This document shows positions 1 to 5,830 of a DNA stretch of 8,651 nucleotides, in pieces. Made by a program: the position numbers and the translations under genes. Every line of letters begins with the position of its first letter. The stretch's first letter is position 1. Under the pieces are notes generated by a model. The model was not told the DNA's origin. It saw nothing but the letters and a program-made list of their open reading frames with translations, and did no database searches. This DNA comes from an uncultured Pirellulaceae bacterium (lineage in GTDB: Bacteria; Planctomycetota; Planctomycetia; Pirellulales; Pirellulaceae), in assembly GCA_947258905.1 (NCBI GenBank), contig CAMYKF010000722.1, forward strand, positions 1 to 8,651, written 5' to 3'.

Positions 1-33
1 ATGTCTGCTGACCTGGTCGTTGTTCATCCATGA
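1..33 (+). CDS. 3' end of an upstream reading frame (partial, unidentified)
   Basis: Frame 1 is open from the window edge and ends in TGA at 31-33, reading (M)SADLVVVHP before the stop. The stop overlaps the mcsA start as ATGA (30-33), the same coupling used at mcsA/mcsB and at the aldehyde/alcohol dehydrogenase junction. That is the only reason to think it is the tail of a real co-transcribed gene. Ten residues are too few to identify a family. The ATG at position 1 is probably internal. Confidence 0.3.
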   Translation: MSADLVVVHP

Positions 34-536
34 AATGCCAAAAGTGTGAAAAACCGGCTACCTTTCACATCACTGATCTCACTGGCGATCAGCTGCTGGC
101 ACTGCATCTGTGCGCCGACTGTGCCAAGGAATACCTTCAGCCTGCGGCGCCGGTATCCAAGACGCCCGTCATCACCAACATCATTACCAAGCAGCTGAAA
201 ATCGGCCAAACCGCCGAGGAGTTGGCCGATCTGGACGACAAGCAGTGTCCGGTTTGCGGGATCACATTTTATGAATTCCGTCAGGGCGGACGCCTCGGCT
301 GTCCCCACGATTACGTTTTCTTTGGTGCCGAGCTGGAACCTTTGCTGGGCAACGTGCATGGCACCACCGAGCACACCGGCAAGCGCCCGGTTCGCGGCAA
401 CGACGACACCCAGTCGCAAACGGAGTTGATCCGCCTGCGGCGGGAGATGAAAGACGCGGTCGAACAGGAAGACTACGAGCTGGCCTCTGAATTGAGGGAC
501 AAGATCAAGTCGATTGAGGAGGGCGCTGAATCATGA
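30..536 (+). CDS. mcsA: McsA-like zinc-binding activator of protein-arginine kinase, UVR domain
   Basis: This 168-residue protein has the McsA layout: an N-terminal zinc-binding half and a C-terminal UvrB/UvrC (UVR) helical motif. The Cys pairs are C3/C6, C28/C31 and C73/C76, followed by a fourth site at C91. The UVR-type segment spans about 131-165, with the stretch EQEDYELASELRDKI typical of that motif. In Firmicutes, McsA binds and activates the arginine kinase McsB in the cytoplasm and helps deliver phosphoarginine-tagged clients to ClpC. The length is close to the usual 170-185 residues. Oddly, the fourth zinc site reads G-C91-P-H93-D94-Y where a CxxC is expected, so His93 may be the ligand. 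The start ATG at 30 overlaps the upstream stop and puts the first zinc pair at residues 3-6, as in the family. No strong ribosome binding site precedes it. mcsB follows with an ATGA overlap, which strongly supports the assignment. Confidence 0.9.
   Translation: MKCQKCEKPATFHITDLTGDQLLALHLCADCAKEYLQPAAPVSKTPVITNIITKQLKIGQTAEELADLDDKQCPVCGITFYEFRQGGRLGCPHDYVFFGAELEPLLGNVHGTTEHTGKRPVRGNDDTQSQTELIRLRREMKDAVEQEDYELASELRDKIKSIEEGAES
517..522 (+). promoter_or_regulatory. Shine-Dalgarno site for mcsB
   Basis: AGGAGG lies inside the 3' end of mcsA, 10 nt before the ATG at 533. A second in-frame ATG follows at 536. The spacing favours 533 as the start. This is the clearest ribosome binding site in the window. 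Confidence 0.7.
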
Positions 537-1615
537 TGTTTGAGGAAATGGCTGATCGTTGTGGCGAATGGCTTCGCGGCAGTGGTCCCGAGTCCGACAT
601 TGTGATCAGCAGCCGCATTCGGCTGGCACGCAACCTCGCCCAGTATCCCTTTATTCGCAAATGCAATGACTTTGATCGCGCCAACATTGAATCGCTGGTA
701 CGCGATCGGCTGGCGGGCGAAAGCCGCTTGCGCGATCTGACCTTCATCGATGTTGCCGATCTGGACAGTGTCGACCGTCAGTTGCTGGTGGAGCGGCAAT
801 TGATCAGCCGCGAACATGCCGACGCCGACGGAGCCCGGGCCGTGGCTATTGACCGCCACGAAAAAATCAGCCTGATGATCAATGAGGAAGACCATTTGCG
901 GCTGCAGGTAATGAAAAGTGGTCTGGACCTGACCCAGGCCTGGGAACAAATCAACGAAGTCGACGATCTGGTCGAGGAACATATCGATTTTGCCTTTCAC
1001 CCCGAGCTCGGATATCTGACCGCCTGCCCCACCAATGTTGGCACCGGCATGCGGGTCAGCGTCATGCTGCATTTGCCCGCGCTGGTGATTGCCGGCCAGA
1101 TCGACAAGGTCTTCAACAGCCTGCAAAAGCTCGGTCTTGCTGTGCGGGGTCTGTACGGCGAAGGCTCCCAGGCCATGGGCGACTTTTACCAAATCAGCAA
1201 TCAGGTCACCTTGGGCAAGTCCGAGGAAGAACTGGTGGATACCGTCGGTTCCATCGTGCCCTCGGTGATCAGCTACGAACGCAAGGCACGGGATCTGTTG
1301 ATCAGTGACGGCAACCATGACCTGTTTGATCAGGTCAGCCGGGCTTACGGCACTTTGCAAAACGCCCAGCAGATTTCCAGTGAGGAAACCATGCACCTGC
1401 TCTCCAAGGTGCGGATGGGAATCAATCTCGGTCTGATTGGCGACATTGAGATCCCGGTCGTCAACAAGCTGTTTATCCAGACCCAGCCGGCGCACCTGCA
1501 GAAGCTGCGTGGCGGGCAGGTCAACTCGGCCAATCGAAATCGCGAGCGGGCCAATTACCTGCATCGCCATCTGAACCCCCGCAAATACGGCGAAGGCAAC
1601 GCTGAGAACAACTAG
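533..1615 (+). CDS. mcsB: McsB protein-arginine kinase (ATP:guanido phosphotransferase family)
   Basis: This 360-residue protein is full length for McsB. It transfers phosphate from ATP to arginine side chains of proteins, and in Bacillus this marks proteins for ClpCP degradation. Family motifs are in order: nucleotide-binding arginines in SSRIRLARN (26-34), the acidic NEEDHLR loop (117-123), the catalytic Cys165 within ACPTNVGTGMR (164-174), R205 in VRGLYGEGSQ, and ISNQVTLG (221-228). The C-terminal non-catalytic domain carries RNRERA (335-340), which matches the phosphoarginine-sensing RDxxRA motif of McsB except for Asp to Asn. That C-terminal region separates McsB from creatine/arginine kinases. 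The ATG at 533 overlaps the mcsA stop and has a good ribosome binding site. The next gene is more than 400 nt away, so mcsAB probably ends its own transcription unit. ClpC and CtsR are not next to it in this window. Confidence 0.95.
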   Translation: MMFEEMADRCGEWLRGSGPESDIVISSRIRLARNLAQYPFIRKCNDFDRANIESLVRDRLAGESRLRDLTFIDVADLDSVDRQLLVERQLISREHADADGARAVAIDRHEKISLMINEEDHLRLQVMKSGLDLTQAWEQINEVDDLVEEHIDFAFHPELGYLTACPTNVGTGMRVSVMLHLPALVIAGQIDKVFNSLQKLGLAVRGLYGEGSQAMGDFYQISNQVTLGKSEEELVDTVGSIVPSVISYERKARDLLISDGNHDLFDQVSRAYGTLQNAQQISSEETMHLLSKVRMGINLGLIGDIEIPVVNKLFIQTQPAHLQKLRGGQVNSANRNRERANYLHRHLNPRKYGEGNAENN

Positions 1616-1620
1616 CAGTG

Positions 1621-1696
1621 GTTTCAAAACTCTGTTTGTAGTACCGGATTCCGCCTCAAGGCGGGAATACAAACTTTCAAAACCCGGTTTTGAAAC
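1621..1696. repeat. Nested imperfect inverted repeat / hairpin after mcsB
   Basis: Three concentric arm pairs can be read directly. The outer pair is GTTTCAAAAC (1621-1630) and GTTTTGAAAC (1687-1696), perfect over 10 bp. The middle pair is GTTTGTA (1634-1640) and TACAAAC (1668-1674), perfect over 7 bp. The inner pair is ATTCCGCC (1648-1655) with GGCGGGAAT (1660-1668), with one bulged base, a shared boundary T and a TCAA loop. It starts 6 nt after the mcsB stop, so it could end or stabilise the mcsAB transcript. No T-run follows on the + strand, so it is not a classic intrinsic terminator. A dispersed palindromic repeat is an alternative. Confidence 0.65.
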
Positions 1697-1781
1697 TGGC
1701 TCTGGATAAGACGACAGCGTAATCAGTGCGCTATCTTCAAGCAGTGTCCTTGCTGGTCGGTCTGACCGCGGAGGGAAAAAT

Positions 1782-1849
1782 AGCGGCAGGGCGCAAGCCC
1801 TCCGGTCCTGAATCGCACGGAATGACCGGAGGGCTTGCGCCCTGCCGCT
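1782..1849. repeat. Perfect 26-bp inverted repeat with 16-nt loop
   Basis: The left arm (1782-1807, beginning AGCGGCAGGGCGCAAG) and right arm (1824-1849, ending GCGCCCTGCCGCT) are exact reverse complements over 26 bp, around a 16-nt spacer (1808-1823). The arms are much more GC-rich than their flanks. Read on the minus strand, the hairpin is followed by TATTTTTCC, which looks like a terminator for minus-strand transcription. On the + strand it is followed by GAAAAACAGG, with no T-run. No minus-strand gene is visible for it to terminate. The arm sequence resembles palindromes I associate with planctomycete intergenic regions, so a dispersed REP-like element is the favoured reading. That association is from memory and unverified. 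Confidence 0.85.
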
Positions 1850-2030
1850 GAAAAACAGGGGAACGCTCCGGCCGGGCCGCACGTGACCCGGTGGCCCCAA
1901 CGGAGCCTCGCCTTGTCCGTTTTCATCGCCTGCCTTGATTACGCCCCACGTTACGTAAATCCTCCGACATCGGTTAGACTAGTCATTGTTCGCCCGAAAA
2001 CGACACACGTTACTGAATATCTGCAATACC

Positions 2031-3152
2031 ATGACCGTTACAAATCCCGAAATCGAATCGATGGCCAAACAGGCCAAGGAAGAACTGGACCGCCACACGG
2101 TGGAAATCGTGCAATGGCATTTTGGCGAAGACACCGGCTGCCAGTTTTGGCTGGATCGGAAAGCCGAACTGGACTTCGACCCCCTGAGCGAAGTCCAATG
2201 TTACGAGGACCTGCGCAAGTTCCCGTTGTTCGAAGACGAATGGTTGCGGGGCGGACCGGTCGAACGCTGGCGACCCAAAGCCTACGCCGATCGCCCGACC
2301 TATGTGTTTGAAACCGGCGGAACGACGGGCATTCCCAAAAGCCGCGTGGTCGTCGATGACTTTCGTATTGACTACGAGATGTTCAGCGACACCCTGCCCG
2401 ACCAGTATTTCCCGCGCAATTCCAACTGGTTGATGCTGGGCCCGAGCGGTCCGCGTCGCTTGCGTCTGGCGGTGGAACACCTGTGCCAGTTTCGCGGCGG
2501 CATTTGCTTTTGCATCGACCTGGATCCGCGGTGGGTCGTCAAGCTGATCAAGAAAGGCTGGATGGATCATCTGGAAGCCTACAAGAATCATTGCATTGAT
2601 CAGGCCATTACGATTCTTACCGCCGGCCATGACATCAAATGCTTGTTTGCCACTCCCAAACTGCTGGATTCACTTTGCCTGGCCCTGGAAGACCGCGGCA
2701 CTTCGCTGCAAGAAACCGGCGTGACCGGCATCTTTTCCGGGGGTACCGAATTTACACCGCAATGGACGCGGTATGCCGTGGAGGAACTGCTCGGCGGTCC
2801 GCCCGAGGAAGGTGGCATTTACATGACGCCGACCTACGGCAACACGCTGATGGGTCTGGCCTGCAGCAAACCGATCACGGCCGCCGACGGATACAAGATT
2901 TCCTATTACGCACCGCAACCCCGTGCGGTGACGGAAGTCGTCAGTTTTGACGATCCCAATTCGGTAGTTGGGTATGGAGAAACCGGCCGCGTCAAGTTGA
3001 CCACGCTGACAAAGGAGTTTTTTGTTCCGGGTTTTCTGGAACGGGATGAAGGCGAGCGCGAACCGCCCTTTGAAACCTATCCGTGGGATGGAGTCAGCGG
3101 CGTGCGACCTTACCACAAACTGCAATCCTCGACGACCGTCGGTGTCTACTAG
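2031..3152 (+). CDS. Short ANL-superfamily adenylate-forming enzyme homologue (PaaK/LuxE-like)
   Basis: This 373-residue protein has the ANL phosphate-binding loop TGGTTGIPKS (95-104), an A4-like IFSGGTEFTP (234-243), an A5-like TPTYGNTLMG (266-275) and an A7-like GETGRVKLTTLT (316-327). ANL enzymes activate carboxylates with ATP, usually passing them to CoA, a carrier or a protein thiol. The order and spacing resemble phenylacetate-CoA ligases, but those are about 430 residues. Here the small C-terminal domain with its catalytic Lys appears missing, since only about 45 residues follow the A7 region. The A5 Glu (YGxTE) is also replaced (YGNTL). The length is close to LuxE acyl-protein synthetases, about 370 residues. 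It heads the operon and precedes an acyl-reductase-like protein, as LuxE partners LuxC. I chose ATG 2031, while TTG 1986 and ATG 2061 are alternatives. None has a clear ribosome binding site. The fold is fairly sure and the activity unsure. Confidence 0.75.
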   Translation: MTVTNPEIESMAKQAKEELDRHTVEIVQWHFGEDTGCQFWLDRKAELDFDPLSEVQCYEDLRKFPLFEDEWLRGGPVERWRPKAYADRPTYVFETGGTTGIPKSRVVVDDFRIDYEMFSDTLPDQYFPRNSNWLMLGPSGPRRLRLAVEHLCQFRGGICFCIDLDPRWVVKLIKKGWMDHLEAYKNHCIDQAITILTAGHDIKCLFATPKLLDSLCLALEDRGTSLQETGVTGIFSGGTEFTPQWTRYAVEELLGGPPEEGGIYMTPTYGNTLMGLACSKPITAADGYKISYYAPQPRAVTEVVSFDDPNSVVGYGETGRVKLTTLTKEFFVPGFLERDEGEREPPFETYPWDGVSGVRPYHKLQSSTTVGVY

Positions 3153-3176
3153 AAACAGCCAACCCAAACACTGCTC

Positions 3177-3182
3177 GGAGAG
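3177..3182 (+). promoter_or_regulatory. Shine-Dalgarno site for the aldehyde-dehydrogenase-fold gene
   Basis: GGAGAG lies 9 nt before the ATG at 3192, in the 39-nt gap after the ligase-like gene. It supports the ATG at 3192 as the start and suggests independent ribosome loading here, unlike the coupled junctions downstream. Confidence 0.55.
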
Positions 3183-3191
3183 ATTTTTCAA

Positions 3192-4628
3192 ATGATTAAT
3201 ATTCCTGTTATTCGCTGGGGCAAACCCTACGAGTCGCTGGAGATTCAGGACGTCAGGCACTTTTTTACCGGCGATGCGGTGGCCAAAGTGTCTCAGGCCA
3301 ACGGCGGGCTGGTCACAAGGGACCTGCGCAAGGCCGGCAAGGCGCGTGAAGTTCTGCGCCAGTTTACTTGCTCCGACCTGATGGAACGCATCGCCCGGGC
3401 TGCCGACCTGTACGAAAACGAAACCCTCCCGCTGGGTGACGGACAGCAGTCTCCCGACGAATTCGCAGGACAGCAATCGGCAACAACCGGTCTTCCCGAA
3501 CACATGTGCCGCGCGAACATGGAAAAGAACTCTTTCGTGTTACGCAACATGCCGAAAATACTTGATGCGCTAACCCGCGGACTCGATCCGGAAATTCTCA
3601 CTCGCGGCTATGGCATCGAATCCCGCGGAGTGGTGGTCAGTTACCAGGCCCAGACACCAATCCTCGGCGCCGTCCTGCCATCCAATTCGCCCGGCGTGCA
3701 CACGTTGTGGCTGCCGGTGGTGGCTTTGCAAATGGGGCTGGTCCTGAAACCCGGTTCGCAGGAACCGTGGACCGCGTACCGCGTAGCCTCGGCATTTGCC
3801 GAAGCAGGCATTCCGCCGGAAGTGATCTCGCTGTATCCCGGCGGACACGATGTGGGCGGGGCAATTCTGGCCGCATCTCCCCGCAGCATGATCTTTGGCA
3901 GCCAGAAAACCATCGATCAATACGCCGGAAATCCGCGTGTTCAGGTACACGGCCCCGGTTTTTCAAAGATTCTGCTCGGCGACGACGTCGTAGATCGCTG
4001 GGAAGAGTTTCTGGATGTGATGGTGGAAAGCGTTTACATCAATGGCGGCCGCAGTTGCATTAACGCCAGTGGCATCTGGGCGCCGCGACATACTCGCGAG
4101 ATTGCGGCGGCGATTGCCGAGCGTATCGGTCCGGTTGAAGTGCTTCCGCCGAACGATCCGCAAGCGGGATTGGCAGCGTTTACGGTCGAAGGCATGGGAA
4201 CCGCCGTGAAAAACATGATCGACGAGGACCTCAAGGAAGCCGGCGTCACGGATATGACGGCGCCATACGGCGAGCGGCTGGTGGAAAAGGAACTCTGCTC
4301 ATACCTGCGGCCGGTCGTTGCGCATTGTGAATCGCCCGAATGTGCGGTTGCTCAGAAGGAATACATGTTCCCCTTCGTGTCGGTGGTCGAATGCCCGCAG
4401 GACCAGATGATTCGGAAGATCGGCTACACGCTTGTCGGTTCCGCCATCACCGATGATGAATCATGGATTGATCAACTGGGGCAGGCCACCAATATCGATC
4501 GCCTGAACATTGGTGCGATCCCCACCAATCGACTTAACTGGCTACAGCCGCACGAAGGCAACCTGATCGACTTTTTGTTCCGCTCGCGGGCCTATCAAAC
4601 GACTCGAGAAATGGCGGCAATTGCATGA
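3192..4628 (+). CDS. Aldehyde-dehydrogenase-superfamily protein, probable acyl-thioester (acylating) reductase
   Basis: This 478-residue protein has the ALDH fold. LPSNSPG (162-168) contains the equivalent of the ALDH active-site Asn (N165). VLKPGSQEP (184-192) gives the NAD(P)-binding Lys187. GGRSCINASG (285-294) gives the catalytic Cys289. EYMFPF (390-395) matches the C-terminal ExxFxP motif. Where hydrolytic ALDHs carry the general base in ELGGK, this protein reads QVHGPGFSK (251-259) with no Glu. Loss of that Glu is typical of CoA-acylating ALDHs and LuxC-type acyl reductases, which exchange a thioester for an aldehyde with NAD(P)H. I therefore infer acyl-thioester/aldehyde interconversion, not oxidation to free acid. 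The first 145 residues have no motif I recognise. The 3' end overlaps the alcohol dehydrogenase start as ATGA, so the two proteins are probably made together and may pass an aldehyde between them. Chain length and cofactor preference cannot be read from sequence. Confidence 0.85.
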   Translation: MINIPVIRWGKPYESLEIQDVRHFFTGDAVAKVSQANGGLVTRDLRKAGKAREVLRQFTCSDLMERIARAADLYENETLPLGDGQQSPDEFAGQQSATTGLPEHMCRANMEKNSFVLRNMPKILDALTRGLDPEILTRGYGIESRGVVVSYQAQTPILGAVLPSNSPGVHTLWLPVVALQMGLVLKPGSQEPWTAYRVASAFAEAGIPPEVISLYPGGHDVGGAILAASPRSMIFGSQKTIDQYAGNPRVQVHGPGFSKILLGDDVVDRWEEFLDVMVESVYINGGRSCINASGIWAPRHTREIAAAIAERIGPVEVLPPNDPQAGLAAFTVEGMGTAVKNMIDEDLKEAGVTDMTAPYGERLVEKELCSYLRPVVAHCESPECAVAQKEYMFPFVSVVECPQDQMIRKIGYTLVGSAITDDESWIDQLGQATNIDRLNIGAIPTNRLNWLQPHEGNLIDFLFRSRAYQTTREMAAIA

Positions 4629-5830
4629 GCGGCGCCCGGGCCCTGGAAACCAATCTGCAGATCAATCGCGATTCGTCGCTGATCCCCTTCGACTTTGCGC
4701 CACGCACCCGCATGGTCTTTGGGAACGATTGCATTGATCGCCTCGGCGAACTGGCTGCAAGTCTGGGCGTCCAGCGTGTGCTGGTTGTTTCAGACCCGGG
4801 CATTGTGGCCGCCGGTCACTCGCAGCACGGCATTGATGCACTCAAAAAGGCAGGACTGGAAACGGCCCTGTTCGACGGTGCGCATGAGAACCCCACCACC
4901 GACGATGTGCAGCACGGCGTGAAATTCGCGCGGGACTTCCAGCCGCAACTGCTCGTCGGCCTGGGGGGCGGCAGCTCGATGGACTGCGCCAAGGGAATCA
5001 ACTTTATTTATTCCTGCGGCGGTCAGATGAGCGACTATTGGGGCGTCGATAAGGCGACGGGCCCGATGCTGCCCATGATTGCCGTACCGACCACCGCCGG
5101 CACCGGCAGCGAGATGCAGTCGTTTGCCCTGATCTCCGATGCGCAGTCGCATGTAAAGATGGCCTGCGGTGACAAGAAGGCATCCTGCGTGTTTGCCGTG
5201 CTCGATCCGAGGCTGACGTTGACCCAGCCCTCGCTGGTTACGGCGCTGACCGGTGTCGACGCGATTTCTCATGCGCTGGAGACGTTTGTTACCCGGCCCC
5301 GCAACCCGGCTTCGATATTGTTCAGTCGCGAGGCGTGGCGATTGTTGTCGCAAAACTTCCTGCGTGTGCTGGAAGAACCCAATGATCTGGAAGCCCGCGG
5401 CGGCATGTTGCTGGGAGCAGCATGGGCCGGCCTGGCCATCGAGAATTCCATGCTGGGCGCCGCCCACGCCCTGACCAATCCGCTGACTGCCGCCAGTGAC
5501 ACGGCTCATGGCCAGGGGATTGGCGTTATGTTGCCGCATGTAATCCGCTTCAATGGACAGCAATTTGATGACTGGTACACCGAGTTGTCGGGCATTTCGG
5601 CCGGATTCGCGGGCGCGCCCGAAGCGGACTCGGGCAGTCAGGGAATTGCCGATTTCGTGGAACGCATGGTCAAGGCGGCGGGACTGGCCACGAATCTGCA
5701 AGGATTGGGCGTGCTGCGGGAACAGATACCGCAACTGGCCGAGGCGGCCTCCCGTCAGTGGACGGGTCAGTTCAATCCGCGTCCTGTCGACACCCTGTCT
5801 TTGATCTCGATTTATGAAAACGCTTTTTAG
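4625..5830 (+). CDS. Iron-containing (group III) alcohol dehydrogenase
   Basis: This 401-residue protein is a normal-length Fe-ADH, cytoplasmic, interconverting an alcohol and an aldehyde with NAD(P). The dinucleotide-binding loop GLGGGSSMDCAKG spans 112-124, followed by PTTAGTGSE (155-163). The four metal ligands are all present: D212 and H216 in GVDAISHALE, H281 in AAHALTNPL and H295 in TAHGQG, then the family motif VMLPHV (301-306). A catalytically competent metal site is therefore expected. The metal could be Fe or another divalent ion. The start ATG overlaps the preceding stop as ATGA and lacks a strong ribosome binding site, indicating translational coupling. The 3' end overlaps the next gene by 17 nt. 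In context it should reduce the aldehyde made by the upstream acyl reductase, or run in reverse to feed it. The substrate is unknown. Confidence 0.93.
   Translation: MSGARALETNLQINRDSSLIPFDFAPRTRMVFGNDCIDRLGELAASLGVQRVLVVSDPGIVAAGHSQHGIDALKKAGLETALFDGAHENPTTDDVQHGVKFARDFQPQLLVGLGGGSSMDCAKGINFIYSCGGQMSDYWGVDKATGPMLPMIAVPTTAGTGSEMQSFALISDAQSHVKMACGDKKASCVFAVLDPRLTLTQPSLVTALTGVDAISHALETFVTRPRNPASILFSREAWRLLSQNFLRVLEEPNDLEARGGMLLGAAWAGLAIENSMLGAAHALTNPLTAASDTAHGQGIGVMLPHVIRFNGQQFDDWYTELSGISAGFAGAPEADSGSQGIADFVERMVKAAGLATNLQGLGVLREQIPQLAEAASRQWTGQFNPRPVDTLSLISIYENAF

Larger units (their letters stand above)
1616..2030. other. Intergenic region between mcsB and the dehydrogenase operon
   Basis: This 415-base stretch has no credible gene. 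Small open frames here (for example + 1835 onward) run into the next gene out of frame and have no recognisable product. The region contains the nested hairpin at 1621-1696 and the perfect 26-bp inverted repeat at 1782-1849. Nearer the operon there is a palindrome TTACGTAA at 1951-1958 and an 8-base direct repeat CACGTTAC at 1947-1954 and 2006-2013. I could not identify a convincing -35/-10 pair. The operon promoter is expected between about 1850 and 2030. Confidence 0.7.

Noticed and set aside
1782..1849. Intrinsic terminator for mcsAB on the + strand
   Set aside because: The hairpin is strong but is followed by GAAAAACAGG instead of a T-run on the + strand, and it lies about 165 nt after the mcsB stop.
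1870..1896. GC-rich near-palindrome around CACGTG in the operon leader
   Set aside because: The arms (GGCCGGG and CCCGGTGGCC) match only imperfectly, and CACGTG is off-centre. Chance is likely at this GC content.
473..1900. A 475-codon open frame on the minus strand opposite mcsB
   Set aside because: It lies antisense to the clearly coding mcsB and runs through both intergenic palindromes. It has no recognisable domain and comes from the codon bias of the + strand gene.
1835..2311. A 158-codon + strand frame starting in the right arm of the 26-bp palindrome
   Set aside because: Its second half overlaps the ligase-like gene in another frame, it is Arg/Pro-rich, and its start lies inside a repeat.
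2670..3503. A 277-codon minus-strand open frame across the ligase/ALDH junction
   Set aside because: It is antisense to two well-supported genes and spans their junction, and its translation matches nothing I recognise.
4790..5734. A 314-codon minus-strand open frame opposite the Fe-alcohol dehydrogenase
   Set aside because: The + strand frame carries all Fe-ADH motifs and metal ligands. The antisense translation is Arg/Gln/His-rich with no family signature.
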